Source of the DNA: Candidatus Rokuibacteriota bacterium
Lineage (GTDB): Bacteria > Methylomirabilota > Methylomirabilia > Rokubacteriales > CSP1-6
Reading direction: 5' to 3'
DNA length: 56,966 nucleotides
Assembly: GCA_016184365.1 (NCBI GenBank)
Contig: JACPCW010000120.1
Coordinates: forward strand, 1-56,966
The stretch's first letter is position 1; each line of letters opens with the position of its first letter. Positions 16,460-24,076 of the stretch are shown here, piece after piece. Below the pieces are notes generated by a model. The model ran no database searches. It was not told the DNA's origin and saw only the letters and a list, made by a program, of their open reading frames with translations. A program made the position numbers and the translations under genes.

Positions 16460-17566
16460 GTGGTCGTCCGGGTCGTCGCAGTCGTCCTCGCCATCCTGAT
16501 CGGCGGCTGCGCCCTGCTTCGTCCTGACCCGGCGCGGCTGGCGCGCGTCGAGCCGCGGCTCGGCGACCTGCTGCTCGTCGGCGTCGACGGCACGACGGCC
16601 GACGCCAATCCCGAGCTCGAGCGCGTCCTGTGCGAGACGCGCGCCGGCGGCATCATCCTCTTCGGCCGCAACATCACCGGCAGCGAACAGCTGCGCGCCC
16701 TGACCACCGCGCTTCGCGAACGAGCCCAGGCCTGCGCCGGCCGCGCGCCGCTCGTCGCGGTCGACGCCGAGGGCGGCGAGGTCATGCGGCTGTCACCGGC
16801 CGCGGGATTCACGCCGAGCCTGTCGCATCGGGAGCTCGGCGAGAGCAATGACGTCGCGGCGACGGAGCTCGAAGCGCGGCGCATCGGCGGCGCGCTGCGC
16901 GCGCACGGCATCGACTGGAACCTCGGTCCGGTCGTCGACGTCGGCTACAACCCCGCGAACCCCGTCATCGTCGGCACGGGCCGCAGCTTCGGCGCGAATC
17001 CGGTCCTGGTGACGAACCACGCGCGGGCGTGGATTCAGGGGATGCACGCCGCCGGCGTCCGCGTCGCGCTCAAGCACTTCCCCGGCCACGGTTCGAGCTT
17101 CGGGGACACGCATGCCGGCTTCGTCGACGTGACGCCGACCGCCGATCGCGACATCGAGCTCGCGCCCTATCGCACGCTCATCGCCGAGGGCGCCGTCGAC
17201 GCCGTCATGACGGCGCACGTCGTGAACCGCGACCTCGACGCGCATCCGGCGACGCTGTCGCATCCGACGATCACCGGCCTCCTCCGTCGCCAGCTGCGGT
17301 TCGACGGCGTCGTCGTCACCGACGACCTCCGCATGGGCGCGATCGAGCAGCACTACGGGTTCGAAGACGCGACGATCATGGCGCTCGGCGCGGGCGCCGA
17401 CGTGCTGCTGATCGCCGAGGATCGCCTGCGCGACGGTCGCTCGGCCAGCGTCGTCGCGCTCACGGCCATTCGCCGCGCGCTCGCCGAGCGGCGCCTCGAT
17501 CTGGGGCGCGTGGAGCAGGCGCTCGCCCGCATCAGCGCCCTGCGCGAGCGCGCCGGCGCCCGCTGA
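16460..17566 (+). CDS. nagZ: glycoside hydrolase family 3 beta-N-acetylhexosaminidase, lipoprotein (NagZ-like)
   Basis: A 368-residue GH3 enzyme of the NagZ type, which removes N-acetylglucosamine from muropeptides. It carries DAEGGEVMRL, the family signature KHFPGHGSSFGDTHAGF with the catalytic His region, and VVTDDLRMGAI with the nucleophile Asp. The chosen start, GTG at 16460, has GGAGG about 5 nt upstream. It gives a lipoprotein signal (VVAVVLAILIGGC), so the enzyme would be an anchored periplasmic lipoprotein rather than the cytosolic NagZ of Escherichia coli. An upstream in-frame ATG at 16358 overlaps btpA by more than 70 bp and would bury the signal. Confidence 0.9.
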   Translation: MVVRVVAVVLAILIGGCALLRPDPARLARVEPRLGDLLLVGVDGTTADANPELERVLCETRAGGIILFGRNITGSEQLRALTTALRERAQACAGRAPLVAVDAEGGEVMRLSPAAGFTPSLSHRELGESNDVAATELEARRIGGALRAHGIDWNLGPVVDVGYNPANPVIVGTGRSFGANPVLVTNHARAWIQGMHAAGVRVALKHFPGHGSSFGDTHAGFVDVTPTADRDIELAPYRTLIAEGAVDAVMTAHVVNRDLDAHPATLSHPTITGLLRRQLRFDGVVVTDDLRMGAIEQHYGFEDATIMALGAGADVLLIAEDRLRDGRSASVVALTAIRRALAERRLDLGRVEQALARISALRERAGAR

Positions 17567-17573
17567 GCAAATT

Positions 17574-17739
17574 CGAGGAGCGTCACGGCTTCGCCGGGGC
17601 GCTCCGAGCGTCGGGGGGTCGAGGAGCGTCACGGCTTCGCCGGAGTGCTCCGAGCGTCGGGGGGTCGAGGAGCGTCACGGCTTCGCCGGGGCGCTCCGAG
17701 CGTCGGGGGGGTGTGGGGGGCCATGTCGGGGCCCCCCAC
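17574..17739 (+). repeat. palindromic repeat R1, copy C: three 46-bp tandem half-units plus the terminal hairpin
   Basis: Half-units begin with CGAGGAGCGTCACGG at 17574, 17620 and 17666, an exact 46-bp period. Each has the nested hairpin GGAGCG..CGGC-TTC-GCCG..CGCTCC. Only the third carries the distal hairpin GGGGGGCC-ATGTC-GGGGCCCCCC. It fills the region between convergent nagZ and the ribokinase and overlaps the last 65 bp of the latter. Confidence 0.85.
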
Positions 17740-18655
17740 GTAATAATCGCTCGACCTCCGCGCGCGCCGGCAACGACGCCTGAGCGCCGCGGCGCGTGCA
17801 CGTCAGCGCGGCGGCGGCACACGCGAAGCGGAGCGCCGCCTCGAGCGCGCGCCCCTCGGCGAGCGCCACGCCGAAGGCCGCGTTGAACGTGTCGCCGGCG
17901 GCCGTCGTGTCGACGACGTCCACCGCGAAGGCTGCGACTCGCGTCGCGCCCGACCCGGTCAGCGCGAGCGCGCCTTCGCCGCCGAGCGTCACGATCACCG
18001 ACCGCGCGCCGCCGGCGCGCAGCGCCGCGGCGGCGGCGCGGACACCCGCGTCGTCGCGCGCGGCGACGCCGGACAACCGTTCGGCTTCGTGCTCGTTCGG
18101 CGTCGCGAAATCGACGACCGGCCAGAAGTCGACGCCCGACGCGGGAACCGGCGCCGGGTTCAGGATAGTCACCTTGGACCGCCGCCGCGCGTCGGCGAGC
18201 GCCGCGGCGGCCACCGACACCGGAATCTCGAGCGAGCAGATGACGACGTCGGCCCACGCGAAGTCGTCGGCGCGCGCGGCGACGTGCGCGTCGGGCAGCG
18301 CGCGATTCGCGCCGGGCGCGACGGCGATCTGGTTCCGGCCGCTCGCGTCGACGACGATCAGCGCCGTGCCGGTCGCCGCGGTCGGCGAGACCACCATGCC
18401 GTCGATGCCGATCCCTTCCGCCGCGAGCGCCTGCAGCACGCCGCGGCCCGACGCGTCGTCGCCGACGCAGCCGATGAGCCGCACGTCGGCGCCGAGCCGC
18501 CGCGCCGCGACCGCCTGGTTCGCGCCCTTGCCGCCGTGATTCACGAGGAGCGTGCCCTCCGACACCGTCTCGCCGGCGGACGGCAGCCGCGGCGCCGCGA
18601 CCGTGAAGTCCACGTTGGCCGAGCCGACGACGAGAATGCGCGGCGGCGAGCTCAC
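17675..18655 (-). CDS. rbsK: ribokinase-type PfkB carbohydrate kinase
   Basis: A 326-residue PfkB-family kinase, best read as a ribokinase (ribose to ribose 5-phosphate). The substrate-binding motif GGKGANQAVAARRLGADV is near residue 41. The C-terminal signature DTTAAGDTFNAAFGVAL carries the catalytic Asp and anion hole. The conserved part ends near residue 300; the last ~20 residues (GGPRHGPPHPPDARSAPAKP) and the TGA are encoded by repeat R1 copy C. The start overlaps the end of the upstream nucleoside hydrolase by 4 bp, so ribose freed by that enzyme would be phosphorylated here. Confidence 0.92.
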   Translation of the reverse strand: MSSPPRILVVGSANVDFTVAAPRLPSAGETVSEGTLLVNHGGKGANQAVAARRLGADVRLIGCVGDDASGRGVLQALAAEGIGIDGMVVSPTAATGTALIVVDASGRNQIAVAPGANRALPDAHVAARADDFAWADVVICSLEIPVSVAAAALADARRRSKVTILNPAPVPASGVDFWPVVDFATPNEHEAERLSGVAARDDAGVRAAAAALRAGGARSVIVTLGGEGALALTGSGATRVAAFAVDVVDTTAAGDTFNAAFGVALAEGRALEAALRFACAAAALTCTRRGAQASLPARAEVERLLRGGPRHGPPHPPDARSAPAKP

Positions 18656-19569
18656 GAAGCGCCGCGGTCCGCGGGACAGAGCCGGTCGAGCAGCATCGTG
18701 CGGAACCGGGGCAGATCGACGGTGCGCGCGATCCGGCAGTTCGGATCGCCCGACGCGCGGCGCGTCTCGCCGCCGTCACCGACCGCCAGGCGCACGCGCT
18801 CCCATCCGACGAGCGTCGGATCGATCGCGGCGCCCACGGCGAGCGGATCGTGCAGCACCATGCCGGGCGAGCCGCGCCCGAGGTCGACACGGAAGCCGCG
18901 CTCCGTGAACGCCGCGATGCGATCGGCGAGCGGCCCCGGCGTCCGGCCGAGCGCCTGCTCGAGCTCGGCGCGCGTGATCGTGGCCTGGCGGGTGGCGTCG
19001 AGCGGCACAACGTCGACGGTCAGCCCGGCGTCGAGCACTTCGCGCGCCGCTTCCGGGTCGACGTAGATGTTGAACTCCGCGGTCCCGGTCACGTTGCCCG
19101 GCACGTCGACGGCGCCGCCCATGACGACCAGGCGAGCGATCCGTCGCATGGCGGCGGCGTCTGCGCGCAGGGCGAGCGCCACGTTCGTGAGCGGGCCGAG
19201 CGCGATGAGCGTGAGATCCGGACCGTAGCGCCGGGCCGCGTCGAGCAGCAGCGGCACGGCGTCGCGCGGAACGAGATCGACGTCGACCGGCGGCCACCCC
19301 GGGAGGTCGCCGAGGCCGTCCGCGCCGTGATACTTCACCGCCGTCCAGAGCGGACGAACGAGCGGCTGCTCCGCGCCGGCGGAGATCCGCGGCGCCGGCG
19401 TCGGCCGGCGCAGCGCCATGAGCCGCAGCGCGTTCGTGACGGCCGCCGCCAGCGGCACGTTGCCGGCGACGGTGGTCAGCGCGTCCACCCGCACGCCCGG
19501 CGACCCCCACGCGAGGAGCAGCGCGAGCGCGTCGTCGATCCCCGGGTCGGTGTCGATGACGGTCAGCAT
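18652..19569 (-). CDS. inosine-uridine-preferring nucleoside hydrolase
   Basis: A ~305-residue ribonucleoside hydrolase that splits nucleosides into base and ribose. It has the calcium-binding signature DTDPGIDDALALLLA at the N-terminus, TVAGNVPLAAAVTNALRL, and GTAEFNIYVDPEAA with the substrate-binding Asn and Glu. The ATG at 19569 gives the family N-terminus (MLTVIDTDPGIDD) and has GGAGG about 11 nt upstream; the first ATG, at 19599, would add ten residues. Its stop overlaps the ribokinase start, forming a two-gene nucleoside-ribose salvage operon. It is divergent from the selenoprotein gene across an A+T-rich gap. Confidence 0.92.
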   Translation of the reverse strand: MLTVIDTDPGIDDALALLLAWGSPGVRVDALTTVAGNVPLAAAVTNALRLMALRRPTPAPRISAGAEQPLVRPLWTAVKYHGADGLGDLPGWPPVDVDLVPRDAVPLLLDAARRYGPDLTLIALGPLTNVALALRADAAAMRRIARLVVMGGAVDVPGNVTGTAEFNIYVDPEAAREVLDAGLTVDVVPLDATRQATITRAELEQALGRTPGPLADRIAAFTERGFRVDLGRGSPGMVLHDPLAVGAAIDPTLVGWERVRLAVGDGGETRRASGDPNCRIARTVDLPRFRTMLLDRLCPADRGAS

Positions 19570-19614
19570 CGCCGGAATCGCCTCCACATCGCCGAGCATC
19601 TTAAAGCTGCGTGT

Positions 19615-19620
19615 TAGAAT
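19615..19620 (+). promoter_or_regulatory. candidate -10 element (TAGAAT) for the selenoprotein gene
   Basis: TAGAAT lies in the only A+T-rich patch of the divergent gap (19600-19625), 38 nt upstream of the selW-like ATG. No good -35 hexamer is seen 16-18 nt upstream, so this is weak. Confidence 0.3.
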
Positions 19621-19652
19621 TCGACCACCATCGTCGAGAGGAGGCGTGACGG

Positions 19653-19880
19653 ATGCAGATCCGGATCAAGTACTGCGGCGAGTGAAACTACCTACCCCAG
19701 GCCTCCAGTTTGCAGGAGGCCATCAAGCAGAAGTACGGCTTCACCGCCGACCTCGATGAGGGCGCGGGCGGGATCTTCGAAGTCTTCATCGACGAGAAGC
19801 TCGCGTACACGAACCAGGACACCTACCGGTTCCCGACGAACGAGGAGATCTTCGAGAAGATCGACGCCGCGAAGGGCTAG
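19653..19880 (+). CDS. SelW-like (Rdx family) selenoprotein; in-frame UGA at 19683-19685 read as selenocysteine
   Basis: From the ATG at 19653 the frame reads MQIRIKYCGEU, then NYLPQASSLQEAIKQKYG, and ends FPTNEEIFEKIDAAKG with TAG at 19878: 75 residues with one TGA at codon 11. The CxxU redox motif at the end of the first strand, the helix after it, and GAGGIFEVFIDEKL followed by FP..EEI are the hallmarks of the SelW/SelT/SelH (Rdx) thioredoxin-like family. AGGAGG at 19639-19644 sits 8 nt before the ATG. A SECIS-like hairpin follows the UGA. Standard gene callers miss this gene because they stop at the UGA. It probably acts in thiol redox reactions; its partner is unknown. Confidence 0.9.
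19700..19721 (+). promoter_or_regulatory. bacterial SECIS-like hairpin
   Basis: GGCCTCC-AGTTTGCA-GGAGGCC: a perfect 7-bp stem starting 14 nt after the UGA. The loop has a G in its second position, 22 nt downstream of the UGA, within the spacing and loop rules described for bacterial SECIS elements. It lies inside the coding sequence, as bacterial SECIS must. It would recruit SelB. Confidence 0.75.
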
Positions 19881-21142
19881 GTCGCCTCGCGCCGCAACGC
19901 CTCCCTGAAGTCCGGATGGGCCACGGCGATCAACGCCGCGGCCCGTTCTTTTTTTCCGAGCCCGCCGAGCCTCACCGCGCCGAATTCCGTCACGACACAG
20001 TCCGCGAGGTAGCGTGGCGTCGTGACGGCCGCGCCTTCGGGCAAGCGCGCCACGATGCGCGACACCTGGCCGCCCCGGCCCGTCGCCGGCAGCGCGATCA
20101 CCGACACGCCGCCCGTCGAGCCCGACGCGCCCAGCGCGAAATCGAACTGGCCGCCGATGCCGGCGACCTGCCGCGCCCCGAGCGTTTCGGCGCTCACCTG
20201 CCCGGCGAGATCGATCTCGAGCGCCGAGTTCACGGCGACGAAGCGATCGTGGTCGGCGATGACCGCCGGATCGTGCGTCCACGACGACGGCTCCATGTTG
20301 ACGAGCCGGTTGTCGCGCACGAAGTCGAAGACCCGCCGTGTGCCCATGACCTCGGCGATGTCGAGCCGCCCGCGATGGACGCGCTTGCGCGCGCCCGTGA
20401 CGACGCCGCGCTCGACGAGCCCGACCGCAGAATCGACGAAGAGCGAATGGAGGGCGAGGTCGCGATGGTCGCCGAGCGCCTCGAGCACGGCCTGCGGGAT
20501 CGCGCCGACGCCCACCTGCACGGTGGCGCCGTCCGGCACGAGCGCGGCGACGTGCCGGCCGATCGCGCGCTCCACGTCGCCGACCGGCGTCGGCGGATAC
20601 TCGTAGAGCGGCTCGTCGACGTCCACCCACAGGTCGATCTGGCTCCGGTGCAGGAACGCGTTGCCGAGCGTGCGCGGCATGTTCGGATTCACCTGCGCGA
20701 TGACGAGCGGCGCGCGGCGTGCCGCGGGCAGCGACACGCTGACGGAGACGCCGAGCGACAGGTACCCGCGCGCATCGGGCGGCGACGTCTGGATCAGCAC
20801 GCAGTCCGGCGCCCAGTGCCCGCCCGCGTTGAACCCGGTGACGAGATCGAAGTAGCGCATCGGCACGTAGTCGACGCGGCCGCGGCGCGCCGCATCCTCG
20901 AGCCGCGGCGACATGTGCCACGTCGCGAAGCGCAGCGCGGCGTGTTCCGGACGCGCCCACGGGTAGTCACCGAGGTGAATGCCGCCCATGAGCGTGACGT
21001 CGGCGAGACGCGCCGACTGCGCGCAGATCTCGCGGACGAGCGCGATCGGCTCGCCGCATCCCGGCGGCAGCAGGACTCGGTCGCCCGGCCGCAAGCGGGC
21101 GACGGCATCCTCGAGCGTCGTGTGACGGAACTCGCGCGGCAT
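19877..21142 (-). CDS. acetyl-CoA hydrolase/transferase family protein (4-hydroxybutyrate CoA-transferase-like)
   Basis: A 421-residue class I CoA-transferase of the acetyl-CoA hydrolase/4-hydroxybutyrate CoA-transferase type. It has LPPGCGEPIALVREI, QVGVGAIPQAVLEAL, the likely catalytic Glu region VNSALEIDLAGQVSAET, and GGQFDFALGASGSTGGVSV followed by GRGGQVSRIV. It moves CoA between acyl groups; the substrates are not evident. It is convergent with the selenoprotein gene: both stop codons lie in the palindrome CTAG at 19877-19880. The selenoprotein terminator is inside its C-terminal codons. The upstream gap to 21164 has TATAAC 11 nt before the ATG. Confidence 0.92.
   Translation of the reverse strand: MPREFRHTTLEDAVARLRPGDRVLLPPGCGEPIALVREICAQSARLADVTLMGGIHLGDYPWARPEHAALRFATWHMSPRLEDAARRGRVDYVPMRYFDLVTGFNAGGHWAPDCVLIQTSPPDARGYLSLGVSVSVSLPAARRAPLVIAQVNPNMPRTLGNAFLHRSQIDLWVDVDEPLYEYPPTPVGDVERAIGRHVAALVPDGATVQVGVGAIPQAVLEALGDHRDLALHSLFVDSAVGLVERGVVTGARKRVHRGRLDIAEVMGTRRVFDFVRDNRLVNMEPSSWTHDPAVIADHDRFVAVNSALEIDLAGQVSAETLGARQVAGIGGQFDFALGASGSTGGVSVIALPATGRGGQVSRIVARLPEGAAVTTPRYLADCVVTEFGAVRLGGLGKKERAAALIAVAHPDFREALRREAT
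19918..19955 (+). terminator. intrinsic terminator for the selenoprotein gene, inside the convergent gene
   Basis: GGGCCACGGCG-ATCAA-CGCCGCGGCCC (one A-C mismatch) is followed by GTTCTTTTTTT. It starts 37 nt after the TAG of the selenoprotein gene and lies within the last codons of the CoA-transferase on the other strand. Confidence 0.8.
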
Positions 21143-21163
21143 CGGTCGGGGCAGTTATACCCT

Positions 21164-21868
21164 ATGGCTGGCGCGCGGGCGCCCACCGACATGGATCCGC
21201 ATCTCGTGTCCGGCAGCTGGGATGCCGAGTACCGCCGCGGCCGCTACGCCGACGACCCGCCGCTGCCGTTCGTCGCCGACATCGTGAGCGCGCTCGCCGA
21301 CCATCCGGTCGCTCGACGCGGGACGGGCCTCTACGTCGGCTGTGGCAACGGCCGCAATTACCTGCCGCTCGTCGACGCCGGACTGCGTCCGATCGGGCTC
21401 GACGTGTCGCCGGAAGCGCTGCGCCAGCTCATCGCCCGGCGGCCAGGTGTCGCGCTGCCGCTCGTCTGCGGCGATTTTCGCTCGCTGGCGGACCGGCCGG
21501 CGCTCGACTACCTCGTGGCCATCCAGGTCTTTCAACACGGGACGGCGGCGGACGCGGCGACGTACTTTCGCCGCACGGCAGCGCTCCTGCGGCCCGGTGG
21601 GCTCTTCTTCCTGCGCGTGAACTCCGCCGCGACGGATGTCTTGCACGCGCACAGCGTCATCGAAGCGCGCGGCGGCGGACGAACCGTGCTCTACCACGCC
21701 GGGCCGAAGCAAGGCCTGCCCGTTCATTTCTTCGATCGCCAGGAGCTGCACGAGCTCACCACGTCGCGCTTCGACTCCGTCGTCGCGCCACGCGAAGCGA
21801 CGACGCTGCGGCACGCGCCCGCGACGGGCTCGTGGACGCAGTGGGAGGCGATCTGGCGCCGCCGGTGA
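21164..21868 (+). CDS. class I SAM-dependent methyltransferase
   Basis: A 234-residue methyltransferase with a Rossmann fold. Motif I is GTGLYVGCGNGRNYLPLVDAG, slightly unusual but with the glycine-rich loop, and the acidic end of strand 2 is LDVSPEALRQL. GDFRSLADRP is motif II, and a post-I helix plus LLRPGGLFFLRVNS is motif III. This resembles small thiopurine/tellurite-type or general methyltransferases; the substrate is unknown. Two starts are possible: ATG at 21164, or ATG at 21191 (MDPHLVSGSWDAEYR), which looks more family-like. TTATAC at 21155 could be a -10. The stop overlaps the MarR start in GTGA. Confidence 0.85.
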   Translation: MAGARAPTDMDPHLVSGSWDAEYRRGRYADDPPLPFVADIVSALADHPVARRGTGLYVGCGNGRNYLPLVDAGLRPIGLDVSPEALRQLIARRPGVALPLVCGDFRSLADRPALDYLVAIQVFQHGTAADAATYFRRTAALLRPGGLFFLRVNSAATDVLHAHSVIEARGGGRTVLYHAGPKQGLPVHFFDRQELHELTTSRFDSVVAPREATTLRHAPATGSWTQWEAIWRRR

Positions 21869-22371
21869 AGCGACCGAAGACGCGCACCGCGCGGCGGGCG
21901 CCGGACCCGACGACGCCGACCGAGCAGGTCGCCGTCAGCGCGTGGCTGCGGCTGCTGCGCGTGCAGGCGCTGCTCGAGAAGGAAGTGCGCCGCGAGCTCG
22001 GCGCCGACTTCACGCTGCCGCAGTTCGACGTGCTCAACCAGCTGGCGCGGCGGCCGGACGGGATGACGTTCGTGGATCTGTCCCGGCAGCTGCTCGTCAC
22101 CGCCGGCAACCTCACCGGCATCGTCGACCGCTTGGAACGCGACCGCCTCGTCCGGCGCCGCCCGCACCCCGCCGACCGCCGCGCGGCGCGTCTCACGCTG
22201 ACACCGCGCGGGTGGAAGGCGGTGAGCGAGGCCGTGCCCGTGCATCACGAGACGATCGCGCGCATGCTCGCGCTCCTGCCCCGCCGCGACCTCGCCCAGC
22301 TCCGCGTCCTGCTCGGCCGGCTGCGGGACCGCCTCGAGCATCGCTTGACAGTCCCGGCGAGGCGCAAGTAG
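21865..22371 (+). CDS. MarR-family transcriptional regulator
   Basis: A 168-residue winged-helix repressor of the MarR type. The helix-turn-helix is FVDLSRQLLVTAGNLTGIVD (~75-95), followed by the wing RLERDRLVRRRPHPADRRA, whose DRR wing tip is diagnostic. The dimer helices lie at both ends. The GTG at 21865 overlaps the methyltransferase stop (GTGA). Just downstream is the aromatic-acid cluster, so it probably represses that operon and is released by an aromatic acid or its CoA ester, as in many MarR-controlled clusters (inference). Confidence 0.9.
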   Translation: MKRPKTRTARRAPDPTTPTEQVAVSAWLRLLRVQALLEKEVRRELGADFTLPQFDVLNQLARRPDGMTFVDLSRQLLVTAGNLTGIVDRLERDRLVRRRPHPADRRAARLTLTPRGWKAVSEAVPVHHETIARMLALLPRRDLAQLRVLLGRLRDRLEHRLTVPARRK

Positions 22372-22374
22372 TTT
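22345..22374 (+). promoter_or_regulatory. candidate sigma-70 promoter for the PaaA-like/CoA-ligase operon
   Basis: TTGACA (22345-22350), an 18-bp spacer, then TAGTTT (22369-22374). The -35 is a perfect consensus, which is rare in this GC-rich window; the -10 is weak. It overlaps the last codons of marR and lies 47 bp before the ATG at 22421, where a MarR protein could cover it. Confidence 0.5.
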
Positions 22375-22420
22375 AGGTTTCAAGCATTTCCACCCCGCCC
22401 CTGACGCGAGAGGTGTCCGC

Positions 22421-23200
22421 ATGCGGACTTACACCGACCGCGCGCACATGGACGAGCGCTACGAACGCACGATCGTCCAGCTCATGGAAAGCCAGGCGTA
22501 CCGCGAGCTGGCCGCCGCGCATCTGTTCGGTCACGGGCTGCAGTTCGCGCCCGAGCTGCGCTGGATCAAGTTCATGACCTGGCACATCCGCGAGGAGGTC
22601 GAGCACTTCGAGGCCGTCGCGCGGATGTACCGGAGCTTCACCGGCAACGACGTGACGCCCGTCGCCATGGCCCGGCTCGAGGGCCACCCGCTGGACCGGA
22701 TCGACACGTGGTTCGAGCTCGTCATGGCGCAGTTCCTGTTCGACCGCGGCGGCTTCTGGCAGCTCAAGGAGTACGAGCAGTGCTCGTTCCTCCCGTACCG
22801 CGAGGTGATCGGCAAGGTCATCGACGAAGAGGCCGGACACCAGGGCCTCGGTGAGCGCATGGTCGTCGAGCTGGTCCAGACGGGCCGCTACGACGACCGC
22901 AAGCAGCGCGACTTCGTGAAGTGGCTGCGGCACGGGCTGCTGTCGTTCGGCCGGCCGGACACCGAAGGCAACCGTTACGCGATCGGCGTCGGCATCAAGA
23001 AGCGCGATTCCGGCGCCGTCATGCAGGAGTACCTCAACGACATCAAGCCGGCGGTGAAGGCCTGCGACCTCGTCTTCCCCACGCCCGCCGAGCTCGCGCT
23101 GGACATGCCGGCCTTCCTCGACTGGTCGCTCGACGACGTCCAGGCGGCCGACGCGGGCCGCTGGCAGCCGCCGGCCCGGCTGCTCGCGGACTCCGCGTGA
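22421..23200 (+). CDS. PaaA-like ferritin-superfamily diiron protein (first copy)
   Basis: A 259-residue all-helical protein related to the phenylacetyl-CoA epoxidase catalytic subunit family. Two ExxH pairs fit a carboxylate-bridged diiron site: E59xxH62 in HIREEVEHFEAV and E137xxH140 in VIDEEAGHQGLGERM, with further Glu residues at ~23-29 and ~99-119. It is shorter than PaaA (~310) and no PaaB, C, D or E partner genes are present. It is the first gene after marR, followed with 4-bp overlap by an SDR. By context it may hydroxylate or epoxidise an aromatic CoA ester; this is an inference. Confidence 0.75.
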   Translation: MRTYTDRAHMDERYERTIVQLMESQAYRELAAAHLFGHGLQFAPELRWIKFMTWHIREEVEHFEAVARMYRSFTGNDVTPVAMARLEGHPLDRIDTWFELVMAQFLFDRGGFWQLKEYEQCSFLPYREVIGKVIDEEAGHQGLGERMVVELVQTGRYDDRKQRDFVKWLRHGLLSFGRPDTEGNRYAIGVGIKKRDSGAVMQEYLNDIKPAVKACDLVFPTPAELALDMPAFLDWSLDDVQAADAGRWQPPARLLADSA

Positions 23201-23970
23201 CGCGCGTCGCCCTCGTGACGGGCGGCGGCCGGGGCATCGGCCGCGCCTGTGTGATGGCGCTCGCGAAGCGCGGCATCGCGGTCGCCGCCGGCGCGAGAAC
23301 GCCGAGCGAGGTCGACCGCGTCGCCGATGACGTGCGCGCCGGCGGCGGTCAGGCCGTCGCGGTCGAGCTGGACGTCGCCGATCCGGAAAGCGTCGAGCGG
23401 GCGGCGCGTGCCGTCGTCGATGCGCTCGGGCCGGTCGACATCCTCGTCAACAACGCCGGCGTCGCGCAGTCGGCGCCCTTCACACGCACCGATCCCGAGA
23501 TGTGGAACCGCCACCTCGCCGTCAACGCGACCGGCCCCTACCTCGTGACGCGCGCGGTGCTGCCCGGGATGCTCGCGCGCGGCTGGGGTCGCGTCATCAA
23601 CGTCGCCTCGCTCGCCGGCCTGTACGGCGCGGCCTACGTCGCCGCCTACGTCGCGTCCAAGCACGCGCTCGTCGGCCTGACGCGCGCGCTCGCCGTCGAG
23701 GTGGCCGGCAAGGGCGTCACCGTGAACGCGATCTGCCCGGGCTACGCCGCCACGGACATGACGTGGGCCAGCGCGAAGACCATCGTGGCGCGGACCGGCC
23801 AGTCGTACGACGACGCCGTCACCGCCCTCGCGCGCATGAATCCGGGCGGCCGGCTGATCGAGCCGTCCGAGGTCGCCGACGCCGTCCTCGCGCTGGTCGA
23901 CGACGACGCCGCGAACGGCACGACCGTCGTGATGGATGGCAGTGCGCCGGCGCCGAAACCCGCGCCGTGA
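23197..23970 (+). CDS. short-chain dehydrogenase/reductase (SDR)
   Basis: A 257-residue classical SDR: the TGGGRGIGRA nucleotide-binding motif at residues 8-17, LVNNAGVAQSAPF, NVASLAGLYGAAYVAAYVASK with catalytic Ser, Tyr and Lys, and CPGYAATDM. It oxidises or reduces a hydroxyl/keto group with NAD(P). The GTG start overlaps the diiron gene stop (GTGA). In known aerobic aryl-CoA pathways an SDR acts on the ring-derived hydroxyacyl-CoA; that role is plausible here. Confidence 0.92.
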   Translation: MTRVALVTGGGRGIGRACVMALAKRGIAVAAGARTPSEVDRVADDVRAGGGQAVAVELDVADPESVERAARAVVDALGPVDILVNNAGVAQSAPFTRTDPEMWNRHLAVNATGPYLVTRAVLPGMLARGWGRVINVASLAGLYGAAYVAAYVASKHALVGLTRALAVEVAGKGVTVNAICPGYAATDMTWASAKTIVARTGQSYDDAVTALARMNPGGRLIEPSEVADAVLALVDDDAANGTTVVMDGSAPAPKPAP

Positions 23971-24030
23971 CCGAACAGCGGATCGACCGCAGCACTATCC
24001 CGCCGGACAGCGTCCGGTGGGGGGGCACTC

Positions 24031-24056
24031 GGGGGGGAGCGGCGACGCTCCCCCCC
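24031..24056 (+). other. GC hairpin with GCGA tetraloop upstream of ridA
   Basis: GGGGGGGAGCG-GCGA-CGCTCCCCCCC: 11 perfect base pairs closed by a GNRA-type loop, 8 nt upstream of the ridA Shine-Dalgarno. No T-tract follows, so it is not a standard terminator. It could stabilise or attenuate the operon mRNA. Confidence 0.6.
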
Positions 24057-24076
24057 GACGAAACAAGGAGGCACGC

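Noticed and set aside
12859..16911. 1350-codon open frame on the minus strand opposite gspD and nagZ
   Set aside because: It is low-complexity Arg/Asp/His composition typical of an antisense frame of GC-rich genes; the plus strand carries clear secretin, BtpA and NagZ motifs.
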